Assembly (NCBI RefSeq): GCF_020360975.1
Contig: NW_025408675.1
Location: 1,798,001 to 1,862,000 of the forward strand
DNA: 64,000 nt
Reading direction: 5' to 3'
Origin: Hirsutella rhossiliensis
Taxonomy: Eukaryota > Ascomycota > Sordariomycetes > Hypocreales > Ophiocordycipitaceae
Every line of letters begins with the position of its first letter. Position 1 is the stretch's first letter. The position numbers were made by a program, and so were the translations under genes. Positions 21,201 to 30,160 of this stretch are shown piece by piece. The notes below the pieces were generated by a model that ran no database searches, was not told the origin of the DNA, and worked only from the letters and a program-made list of their open reading frames with translations.

Positions 21201-23088
21201 AGAGCGGGTCGAGGCCCGATGAGACCTCGTCGACGCAGCAGACGGAGCTACCGCCCGTAAGCATCATGCCAAGCTGCAGTTTTCGCTTCTGTCCGCCCGA
21301 AAGGGTCTTGGCCTGGGCTTGTGCCTTCTGGCCGAGTCCTATAGCATCGATCAACACCCGAGTCTCTTCTCGAGAGCCTTGCTTGCTCGGTGACTTGAGC
21401 TGGTTGAATATGCCGATGTGCTCCTCGACAGTCAACTCGTCCCAGAGGACGTTCTTCTGCGGGGCGACACCGAGTCCGCCACTAGCGTCCACAGAGACGT
21501 TGCCGTTCGTGAAATTGGTGATGCCGGCGATGATGTCTAGCGAAGTGCTCTTCCCGCTGCCGTTTGCACCGAGAAGGGCAAGAATCTGACCCTTCTTGGC
21601 CGTCAAAGTCAAGCCGTCAACGGCAACCACCTCGGGCCGGGGGCTCGAGACGAAGGAGAAGAAGCGACGAAGCAACCCGGGGCGGTAGACTTTGGTTATA
21701 TTGTCGACGCGGACGACGTCGTCCCCCGCTGCTGCGGCTTGCGAACGTCGAAGGGACGTATGGCGGACGCCTGTGGTAACGCCGTGGAGAGCCCTCTCGA
21801 GGTAAGCGGCGAGGACGGGGTACAGGAGGGCCTGAGCAATCAGAAAGATCCAAAGCACGACGGGCGGCAGATTCCAGGGGCTACCAGGAGGAGGGCGCGC
21901 GAGGTCGGACGCTTGACCCTCCCGTTCGTAGCGGGCGACGCTGGTGATGAAGAAGACAAAGGTGCAGGGCGTGAAGAGGGCGCTGAGAATGGCGACGGCG
22001 GCGGTGCCGGCCGCGGGCAAGGCTTGTGCAAGTAACGCCAACGCGATCCAGGCGACGGTAGTGACGACACCCGAGAGCTGGGCCTTGCGGAAGAAGGACG
22101 CGGCCAGCAGCGACATGGAGGTGATGGCGAGGCCTCCGAGGAGGAAGAAGACGACGAGGGTGCCGTAGCTCGTGTTTCTCCAAATCATGACACGGCAGAT
22201 GATGGCGGCGATGAGCCAGCCTGGCATGTAGGCGAGGGTGAAGGCGCCGTGGTGGGAGGCGAGACGGGCGAACTGACGGTGCCAGGCGGCGCTGACGGGC
22301 ATCATAGCGTCGATGAGCTGCGACATGCCGGACTCGCGCTCGGTGGCGATGAGGCCGGGCATGTGATAGCAGACGCCGATGAGGGCGATGGCGAAGCCGA
22401 CGCCGAGGTAGTCGATGAAAGACGACTGGTAAGCCCGGCGCAGCCCGGCCCGGCGCTCATCCTCAGTCTCGGCCGTGTATCCGTACTCACGCGCGCCCGC
22501 CGGTAAGGAAGAGCCGGCGATGGCGGCGTCGACGGCATGCTGGAGCGGCAGAACGTAGATGGGGGCATCGTTATCGTCACGGGCGGCTCGAAAGCCAGAG
22601 CCAAGGGCCGGATCGGCGCGCAGGGTGTAGTTCCAAATCCTCGCCTCGCCCTCGCGCGGCGACGAGCGAAATACGACGGCGCCGAAGCATGACGACGTGC
22701 CCCGGGGCGAGGGGCGGCAGAGGTAGCTCAGCTCCTCCTCCGAGGCCAGACGCGTCGCTTGCTGGCCGGCGGCAGCGACAGTCTCGGCAAGCGAGTCGAT
22801 GACGCCGTCAATGGCGCCCCCGGAATGTCCGCCGTTGACCAGGGCCACCGTGCGGCGGCCGGTGCTGGCGGCGGCCCCGGCGAGGGCGTCGGCGAGGGGC
22901 CGGATGTCGCGAGGGCTGCCGATGCCGAACTCGGCATTTGGCTGGTTGAAGTTTTGGCCGAGGCCGAGGTAGACACAGGCGAGGGCAGGCAGTACGAGGG
23001 CGCTGTAGATGGTCGTGGCCGCGTGGCGGGTGAGGATGATGCTGAGTGTCTTGGCCGCCAGCGTCCGCGTCTGGCGGAAGAGGTCCAT
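18265..23088 (-). CDS. Full-length ABC transporter, subfamily A
   Basis: A single intronless frame of 1607 residues from the ATG at 23088, chosen because GCCATGG is a strong context and the protein then starts MDLFRQTRTLAAKTLSIIL, the usual cytosolic lead-in of ABCA proteins. The frame is open to 23250 (54 more residues), but that part looks like leader DNA. Order: TM1 with large extracytosolic loop, five more TM spans (about 225-440), NBD1 (Walker A GANGSGKST at 507, LSGGQ at 596, Walker B CCVDE at about 617-621), second loop and TM set (about 825-1220), NBD2 (GPNGAGKST at 1283, LSGGN at 1381, ILLDE at about 1402-1406). VFL motifs follow each NBD, as in ABCA lipid exporters. Substrate, probably a lipid, is an inference. 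Confidence 0.93.
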   Translation of the reverse strand: MDLFRQTRTLAAKTLSIILTRHAATTIYSALVLPALACVYLGLGQNFNQPNAEFGIGSPRDIRPLADALAGAAASTGRRTVALVNGGHSGGAIDGVIDSLAETVAAAGQQATRLASEEELSYLCRPSPRGTSSCFGAVVFRSSPREGEARIWNYTLRADPALGSGFRAARDDNDAPIYVLPLQHAVDAAIAGSSLPAGAREYGYTAETEDERRAGLRRAYQSSFIDYLGVGFAIALIGVCYHMPGLIATERESGMSQLIDAMMPVSAAWHRQFARLASHHGAFTLAYMPGWLIAAIICRVMIWRNTSYGTLVVFFLLGGLAITSMSLLAASFFRKAQLSGVVTTVAWIALALLAQALPAAGTAAVAILSALFTPCTFVFFITSVARYEREGQASDLARPPPGSPWNLPPVVLWIFLIAQALLYPVLAAYLERALHGVTTGVRHTSLRRSQAAAAGDDVVRVDNITKVYRPGLLRRFFSFVSSPRPEVVAVDGLTLTAKKGQILALLGANGSGKSTSLDIIAGITNFTNGNVSVDASGGLGVAPQKNVLWDELTVEEHIGIFNQLKSPSKQGSREETRVLIDAIGLGQKAQAQAKTLSGGQKRKLQLGMMLTGGSSVCCVDEVSSGLDPLSRKKVWDILLSERGKRTIIMTTHFLDEADLLADNIAILSKGTLRAEGPSAHLKNTLGAGYRIHVLDTPEAANQQPPLVAGVECKAGPGAVTYVAPSSSLAADVIGALEARCIPYKFSGPTIEDVFLNLADEARSEKSHGYSHRGSPISAPSEEPAGQDKTLGTSSCAQGLLPGRPVGLGKQIGIFLRKRFVILRSNWIPYVAAFLIPIIAAAVTQILVRGEHAVGCSPVDQSSSPSSEEVSDLFKPVLVVGGPSSKFIGSNVADLFKPLRVLGGAAANSDASLVSNSTLKLVDSIGSFDAFIQHNRSSVVPGGWWLGDDAGSVPTLAYRADNFSMHAAVMSQSFLNTMIANETIAATYSAFDSSVAPSTARFLQLAVYFALACSVFPGLFGLYPSTERRMQIRALQYSSGARVLPVWAAHLVFDFSIMLVSMAVAATIFDTTSDVWYHLEYLFPIFMLYGLVSILVAYLFSLVCSSSLAAFAATSVFQGVGFAVYLVAFLYIQTYSPSSATDRNVLIGHWIISAVFPSGSLIRAFFVALNTFSASCDGDQLRAYPGAILAYGGPVLYLSVQAIFLFLLVLWLETGGGKYTGESTPRSKEVDDAEVASDVAWVDDPSDNTQGLRVAHLTRAFGKHTAVDNVTFRVQHGEIFALLGPNGAGKSTTISLIRGDIAPGRRGGDVFIENASIVRNRTLARQNLGVCPQFDAIDSMTVVGHLEHFARIRGIADVDRQVRAVLQAVGLDAYADVLAHTLSGGNKRKLSLAMALTGNPSVILLDEPSSGLDAAAKRIMWRTLESIAPGRSILLTTHSMEEADALASRAGIMARRMLAIGAPDSLRRRFGDALHVHLVSKTAPHSSSEEMDRLRSWVLGTFPGAEIEQETLHGQLRFAVPPSAVLKQQAEAAGQGAGTGEAGSAMGRLLIILEENKNALGILHHSVSPTTLTQVFLAIVGQQAAAEEDCRKGAMQEKPWWRKNIWGF

Positions 23089-24870
23089 GGCGGAGCCCGA
23101 GTCCGGCGGCAGGAGCTCCGGTCGACGGCCGCCGGCGCTTCGGAGGGGCCGAATTTCGATGTGCGAGGGGGGATTTGGGTAGTTGGTGCTTTTGCTTTGC
23201 GGGATGCCACTTATATCTTGTCTCGGTGCTAAATCCAATGGTCTCGACAACGCAGGCTCTTTTCGCTTGCTCGTGCAGTCTCAAATGCCAGAGGCCAATA
23301 TGATGGCGCAGGCCTCAACGTGCCGCACCAATACGCCGGCAGAATTCTGGCTTCCGCCTGCCAAAGTTCAATGAGGACCGGAAAAGCCAGGCCACAGCTG
23401 AAGTCGGTGATGATGCAGCAGACGTGAGAAGCGTAAAGGTTGGAGTGCCGTGGCTTGAAAGCAAGTCTCAATGTCCAGCGGCAGCTCAACTCGACGGACA
23501 CACGGTCTTTATACCAGTCAACGTGGCCAGCAGTGTGCCAACTGAGATTATATACACACAGGTATGCCTACGACCTGTCGTAAGCTCAGGGGGGCCTGCA
23601 CCGGACATCAGCATTTGACACGCGCAGCAATGCCGAATGATGTTGGCTGGACACGGTGGCAGGTCGAGATGCGAAGAAGGATGGCCATGAGGAAGCCAGT
23701 TGCCAACCAAACCAAGAGCACAGTCTCCCTGATAGATGAGTCGACGTTCAAGGCAGACCATTGCCCTTTTCGGCTGCATGTGCCGCTCGTATTGATCGAA
23801 TCAGGACTGGAGTCAACAAGTAAGTTACATGCAGCAGCCTAACAGGAGCACGGGATCGAGGCTGAGAGGCTTCGGGTGAGTGTCAGAGTGTCTGACATCC
23901 ATATGCGTAGCGGAGCGCGCCATGTTACTGCTTTCGGAACACGACTGTCGGCCGCTGCAGGCACAGTAACTTGGCTCTCGACTCAGAATAAGCACGAACG
24001 ACAGCGCCACGGCCCTCGTGTCGCGGACGTCATGACGCTCAGGTGTTGCCTCTCGCATAGCTTCACTCTGTGGAGTCGTTAGCATGACGCGGCTGATGCA
24101 ACGCAGACCGAGGCGACCAACGGATCATGAGCCTTGAGATGAGCAAAATGAAGAGCCCGGTGCGGGTCGATGCGCCCGCGACCCTGGGCCTGAACAACTA
24201 CCCGCGGCCGCAGCATGTCCAGCGCGCAATCTACCCGCAACGGCAGCAGACCATACCAGGCTACATTCCACGTCGGCGCCCCATCGCGGGGTAACGGCGT
24301 GCGAGACGTCGTCACGCGGGAGAATGAATGAGGGAAAAGGCCAAGATGGTGGATTGAGGTCAATGTTCACTCCCCTCTTCTCGTCCCAAAAGACGGTCTT
24401 TTGTAGCCCTCTTTTCCCTGGCTGGCCCCTTCCTGCTGCATCAGTCCTTCTTGCTCTATCAACTTCCTCTTTCACAAAAGCGCACCGCGCGACAGTCTAT
24501 CCATGATCAAAAGCTCATCAGGCTATCAAAACAAAGAGCCTCGCAAGGCATTCCATCAAGAGCCACACAGGGCAAAGTAGCAGACCCAGCAAAGCAGAAG
24601 GGGCGTGGAGCGGGCGACCGGGGGAGGCGTAGGTCGTAGGGAGAGGCAGAGAGGCAGAGAGACCGTGGGCTGACCGACGGAGGCATGGGTCGTAGAGGCG
24701 GGAGAGAAGAGACTGTCATTGAGGCACTAGGGCTAAAGAAGTAGAGAAGAGAGGCCAGGCGGCGTTATCGTGGAAGACTTACCACTCCTGGCGTGGTCGC
24801 CAGAAAAGACAAGGACTCTCGCTTCCCTCTTTGGGTGTCCATCGGCGGGACCGCCAAAGTTGGGCAAAGT

Positions 24871-25100
24871 TTTCGGTTCCAAAGTAGATGGAGAGAAGCA
24901 GAAGCGAAACCCAATAGATGGTAGCGTCGGCCGTCATGTTGTCTTGGCGTTGTCCGTTGCCTCTGCCTGTCTCTGCCTGCCTTGGAGGACGTGAGAGGCG
25001 TCATTTCGGTTCCAAGGTAGATGAAGAGAAGCAGGAAGCAAAACCCAATAGATGGTCGTGTCGTCCGTCATGCTGTGATAGCGTCGTTCGTCATGTTGTC
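24871..25100. repeat. Direct duplication, about 80 bp, offset 133 bp
   Basis: tttcggttccaaagtagatg (24871) and tttcggttccaaggtagatg (25004) each lead into agaagca..acccaatagatgg and then a cgtcatg.tgt segment. A third partial 'cgtcatgttgtct' is near 25090. Confidence 0.8.
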
Positions 25101-25210
25101 TGTGTTACCGCGGCGTGCAGCAGAATATCGGGTGACTGGGGAAGAAAGTAGAGACGGTTCGATTGCAAAGCAAATGGCTGCGGGGTGCGCTCAGCATTTG
25201 CCAGCAATGA

Positions 25211-25550
25211 GAGGCAGGCAGAGGCAGGCAGAGACGAAGGCAGAGACGCAGGCAGAGGCGAAGGCAAGAGGCAAGCAGAGGCGAAGGCAAGAGACCAGCA
25301 GAGGCAGGCAGAGGGAGACAGGCAGAGGCGGTCTAGTAGCGCGACAACTACCTACTACTTTTGCCCTCTAGGCCAAGACCCTCACACTGCCTGCCCCTCT
25401 GCTTGCCTCTATATACCTCTCTGCCTCTGCCTGCCTGCCCCTACCTGCCTGCCCCTACCTGCCTGCCTCTGCCTGCCTGCCTGCCTCTATATATACCTCT
25501 CTGCCTCTATATACACTCTCTGCCTCTGCTTGCCTGCCCCCGCCTCTCTA
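25211..25550. repeat. Complementary GGCAGA and TCTGCC repeat blocks (strand switch)
   Basis: 25211-25330 is a run of aggcaggcagaggc-type units; about 25387-25550 is a run of ctgcctgcctctgcc-type units with interspersed tatata. The blocks are near reverse complements separated by about 55 bp, so the strand bias flips and a large imperfect hairpin is possible. Confidence 0.8.
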
Positions 25551-27180
25551 TATGCGATTTGCCCCAAACTGGGTTTGGGCCCCTTTTGCGGACCTCATCT
25601 AACCGTGCCACCGTAGTTCCCACTGGATTTCTTGGCCTTGGTCTGCAGGCAATATCACTACCTACCTTACCCACCTGTTATTAGGTCGTTGCATATGCGA
25701 AGACCGCAGGGGCAGGCACTTGGCTTGATGCTGCGCCCGCTGAGGCTCTGCGGAGAATTGCGGCAAACCTGCCGCCCAATTTCCGCTCTCTCCGCGCTGA
25801 TCGAGGGGCCGCCTCGTCATCGACGGGCATGTCGGCGGGAAAAGCGCCGTTGGTCGGAGAATTAGAGGGTGTATTCTCAGTCGTCCATCATCTATCTGGC
25901 CTACCTGCCAAGCGTGACCAACCACCGACCCCATCCAAGACGCCCAACTCACCATGATTAGTCGACAGGCGAGAGGTCTGACACATCCCTCTCTCAGTCT
26001 CCTTTATCGTCCATGCCCTCGATTCTCTTGTACTGTACAGTCCAGCATTACAGCACGTGTTGCTTCGAGGGCACTGAAGCCCCCACCGCTCCCTGCCCCA
26101 GGCTGCCCGTCCGTCGGTTTGCCTGTGCTTGCGCGCCGCCAAGTGCCCGCCCGACTTTATTTGCTACCGGTATAACAGCCAAGGCCGCGGAAAATCGATG
26201 CAAAAGGAAAAGCAGCATGGCTGCCCTCCACAGCTCAGTCTTGCCACACCTTGTCCTGGGAGCCATGTGTTCCGCTATTATTAGACCCGTGCCGATGAGA
26301 CATCTTCTCGGGCGCACCCCAGCTGCTTATTGCAAATGATCCTTCAAAGCACAGACCCTGGGAAGAAGACCGTCAGTCGTGAACTAAATGCATGGTTCGT
26401 TGATCTACTCGCCGGGGATTCGGGCCCTCGGCTCCATCCGGATGTACAACGCGAAGCGAACCGCGAAAATATCAGCCACCAACAACACACTTGGCCGTTG
26501 CAATGTCGTTCAAACAAGAGCTTCTGGCTGCCTCCTGCCGAGCAGCCTGTGATGCCATTGGTAAAAGTACACGTCGACGGGCCTTCGCTGCTGCCACCGT
26601 TCTCTCGATGCCCTCGGCAGCCCGCTCGCACCCCAACCAGATCCTTGACGTTGGACCGCGCTCACCAGCGTCTTGGCGGCTTCATACCCTCCTCGAGCGG
26701 ATGGTTAGGCGCAATTGCCTGGCCCGCTGTTGGCTTGCTCAGCCGCATGCACACCAAATTGATCGGCTACCCGACCCCCCTGTCCGGCCCCATTGATCCC
26801 AACACATGGCCGGGTGGCTGCATCATTCGGGGTCCCTCCCCGCGAGCCCAGACCCTTCGCACGATCCATGGACGCCGCCGCCATCAGCGGCCCTGGCAAG
26901 CTGACAAGAGACCTTGGCTCCTACACGGACATTGTACACGCTTCGTACAGTACCATACCGGTACAGTTCGAGGCCCAACCGCGCCAAGGCGTAGCCCTGG
27001 TGGACAGAGGCGAGACGGCACGACGGGGGGTGAAGCAATAAATAATATGCCTGGCCGCCCTTTTCCGCTGCCCACGGTCCACCGCAACCCAGCCTTGGAG
27101 CCAACTGCCTGATCGGTTGTCGAATTTGCATCCTCGCTCTTCCGTCGACCACCATCTTCACACCTCGGAAGCCTCTCAAG

Positions 27181-28300
27181 ATGAAGAACTCTCTGCTTAT
27201 ACACGCCCTGGCTGGCGGAGCCGCAGCCAGCCAGATGACGCTCCCCTTCATCGACAATGCCGCCATAGTCGCCGCCGTCGACCCAGCCGACCCGGGCTTC
27301 AAGGTCTGCTCGGTGGCCAACCAGAAGCTGCAAGTGTGCGTCCGCCGGGCCGGCGGCTCCGGCGGCTTGGCGACGGCGGCCCCGGACGAGCTCGCTCAAT
27401 GTGCCTGCTGCGAGGGCAATCGTCCCGTCGACGCCGCCTATGCCTCCTGCTCATCGTATCTGGTCGAGGCGGAGCCCACGCTGTCGACTGCATACTCGGG
27501 TTTGTGTGCCGAGCGAGGGCGACCAGTCACGAGGCCATGTTGACTGACCAGCCTGTAGCTTTCGGCAGACTCTACGATATCTGTGCCGCGAACAGAGGTG
27601 TGTGCAGCGGCAGAGCTGTCTCGGCCACGGCAGTCTCCGGCACCGCAACCGCCAAGCGACTCACGACAGCCAGGGGGGCCGAACCCACCGCCTCCTACGC
27701 GCCAGCCTGCAACTCCTTGGGCGGCCTGTTTGAGTCTTGCAGCATGGAGATCCCAGGCTTCGCAGACCTTCCCTTCGGCCGCCAGGCGCCATGCTACTGG
27801 TACGTGTCAGCCCAGGGGGACAGATACCACAAGGGGTGGATGGCGACCATGTCTAACGCGCAGAGACAGCTGCATCACCGCCCGAGGCCAGGTCAGCTGG
27901 ACCGATGAGTTTGACAAGTACGCCCAAACGTGCCGGGACTGGGCCAGGGACAGCGGGCCCAAATCCATCTATACGCGTTCGTTGAACCCGCAAAGCTGCC
28001 ATTCGCATCCCAGGCTAACGAGTCGCAGTGGCCAGGTCATTTGCGACCTTCTGCCGCAGGTTCAGCGATGCTTGCTCCTCGACCAACGCCCTATCCTTGA
28101 CCGAGGCGACTGCAACGACCTCCACCGACGCAGAGGCCACCGACGACGCGACCACCACGCCCGGCGGCGGCGCGGATCAGGCCAGCCGTACGGCTTCGAC
28201 TGCTGCTTCTTCCTCGACCGGATCTGCCGCCTCCAACATGCGCGTCGGCTCTGCTGCCGGCTTCATCATGGTCGCCGCCGCCGTCGTGGTTGCCATCTAG
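27181..28300 (+). CDS. GPI-anchored cysteine-rich cell-surface protein
   Basis: Four exons (27181-27499, 27559-27799, 27870-27976, 28029-28300) give 312 residues. Introns of 59, 70 and 52 bp have GT..AG ends; introns 2 and 3 have ctaac branch sites. Intron 2 uses the second of two nearby CAG acceptors, because the first would create a stop. The protein starts with a hydrophobic signal (MKNSLLIHALAGGAAAS). The mid part has many Cys (CACCEG, CSS, ICAANRGVC, PACN, ESCS, PCY). A Thr/Ser/Ala-rich linker precedes a C-terminal hydrophobic tail (AAGFIMVAAAVVVAI), the layout of a GPI-anchored wall protein. No catalytic domain is recognised. Exon borders are inferred from frame and splice signals only. 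Confidence 0.75.
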
Positions 28301-28503
28301 CCGGGTGTCCCACGCTTCCGAGGCTGGAAACGTGCCTCGGTAAGCAACTTGTAGAGCGATTCACAAGATGCGATTGAGTGACGGCTTGCTCTGGAGTTTG
28401 GTGCCAGGCTATCAGCGGGGGCATGTGAGATTGAATGAGCTAGTATACATACTAAGAGTAATGTGAGATGCACACCCAATATCAGACGCAGGCCCTGTCG
28501 AGC

Positions 28504-29839
28504 CTATTCCGACATCAGGTCTACACCCACGCCCCTCAAAGCCTCGACTGCCCATTCTGGATAATCCGTTTTGTTGGCGTGCAGGCTCGCGAAGAAGTGC
28601 CTGATGTAATCCGGGAATCTGTCCTCGATGACCGACTCCCGGATTTCCTTCATCAGGTTGAGCTGATACCAGACGTTGTGAATGGTCAAGACGTGGGCCG
28701 CAATCGTCTCCTTGGATGCGTTGTGGTGCACAAAGGCCCTCGTGATGCCCATGCCTCCATCCCCGGTCCTGCAAGAGGCACACCCGCAGCCGGACTCGAT
28801 GGGCCCAAAATCGTTTGCAAACCTGGCGCCTCGAAGATTCAGCACCCCGTGTTTCGTGACGGCGTTGCCGAACCTCGCCGTCCGCGTCGGCCACACGCAG
28901 TCAAACATGTCTGCGCCCAGGGCGACGCTGACGACAAGGTCTTCAGGGTACCCGATGCCCATGACGTAGCGCGGCTTCAGTTCCGGTAGTAGCGCCGTGC
29001 ACGTGGCGACGACGCGGCAGTAGTCGGTCTTTGCCTCTCCTCCACTGAGGCCTCCGATGGCGATGCCGGGCGTGTCGCGAGCCAGCATTTGCTCGGTGCA
29101 CTCACGCCGCATGTCGAGGTCTAGCCCCCCCTGGATGATGCAGAAGAGGTTTTGCGTCTTGGGGTTCTTGTGCGCGGCGATGCACCTGTCAAGCCACCGT
29201 ACGCTCCGTTCCATTGCTTCCCGCATGCGCGCCTTGTCCGGGCAAGTGGTGACGAGGACATCGTCAAGCTGCATCATGATGTCGCTGCCGATTGTGTTTT
29301 GCAGAGAGATGGAGTGCTCGGGCGTGAGCAGCATGGGAGACCCGTCGTGGGGGCTCAGAAAGCGTACACCTTCCTCCATCACCTTGGCCAGCTTGAGCAG
29401 GCTCACCATTTGAAAACTGGCGTCCCAATGCCGTCAGACTCGTCGACACCGGGGCAGTTCGCGCAACTTACCCTCCGCTGTCCGTGAGTATGTTGTGATT
29501 CCAGCCCTGAAGCTTGTGTGCCCCCCCGATGGCGTCGAGGACTTCCTGGCCCGGCTTCAGGCCAAGGTGGTACGTGTTGTTCAGGCATAGCACGCAGCCC
29601 GTCTCCTCGAGCTGCTGCGGGGTGATGCCTTTCAGGGAGGCCTGAGTGGCCACGGGCATGAAAATGGGAAGCTGAACTGGGCCATGGGGGAGTTTGATAG
29701 TAGAAGCTCGAGCCCTCGTTGTCTAGGGCCCAGCAGTCAGATCCTCAACTTGCTGTGCGATGCAGCGCATGAGACTTACAGAGCATCGAGCCACGAGCTC
29801 AAAGGTCAGGGCCGGGGACGAATGGACAAGGGAAGACAT
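28504..29839 (-). CDS. QTRT1: Queuine tRNA-ribosyltransferase catalytic subunit
   Basis: Exons 29839-29780, 29722-29472 and 29416-28504 give 407 residues; introns (57 and 55 bp) have gtaagt donors. The enzyme swaps guanine-34 for queuine in tRNAs with GUN anticodons (Asp, Asn, His, Tyr). Visible signatures: ILTDSGGFQ with the catalytic Asp101; GADMFDCVWPTR with the nucleophile Asp276; and the zinc site C314, C316, C319 with H345. GGLSGGE lies in the base-binding pocket region. Eukaryotic enzymes work with a non-catalytic partner, QTRT2, which is not in this window. The first exon codes only 20 residues (ending VARCS), joined to TTRARASTIKLPHGPVQLPI, which restores the family N-terminus. The gene is divergent from MRP51, with 321 bp between the starts. 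Confidence 0.95.
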
Positions 29840-30160
29840 TCTATAGGCGCGCAGCATGCTCCCTCCGTCCCCCTCTCGCTCTCGAGCAGGCTCAGGCTCG
29901 CCGGGCAGAAAGAGCCGTCGTGAGTACCTAATTGAAGGCTTCGTGACGAGGTCCAGGTTAGATTAGCCTCTAATTAACTAACTAGTCCTCTACGTAATTA
30001 TAGTGTGTGCAAGTTTTCGGTGACCCGGCTGATCCCCGGCTGATCTAGGTGAATTAATTGTCTGCCCAGGTTCCCAGCATCCGAGCGACCTCTAATCCGT
30101 CACGACGCATCCTTCAGTCTCGGGCATTGAGCATCGCTTCCACTCCCCCCAGGACTCGCA
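29840..30160. promoter_or_regulatory. Shared promoter region of QTRT1 and MRP51
   Basis: 321 bp between divergent start codons. It includes an AT-rich stretch at 29964-30001 (taattaactaactag, then taattatag) and a near-direct repeat, ggctgatc at 30027 and 30038. No specific factor site is claimed. Confidence 0.45.

Larger units (their letters stand above)
23089..27180. other. Long intergenic region rich in simple repeats
   Basis: About 4.1 kb between the divergent ABCA and GPI-protein genes. Open frames of up to 260 codons exist (for example 26330-27112, +) but have no recognisable domain, irregular composition, and overlap equally long frames on the other strand. I call no gene. It holds a 133 bp spaced duplication and two complementary purine/pyrimidine repeat tracts. 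Confidence 0.5.

Noticed and set aside
19858..23284. Many + and - frames over the ABC transporter gene
   Set aside because: All are shadows of the 1607-residue frame, whose motifs cover the entire stretch.
26330..27112. 260-codon + strand frame before the GPI-protein gene
   Set aside because: No domain, irregular composition, equally long - strand frames overlap it, and it covers the probable promoter.
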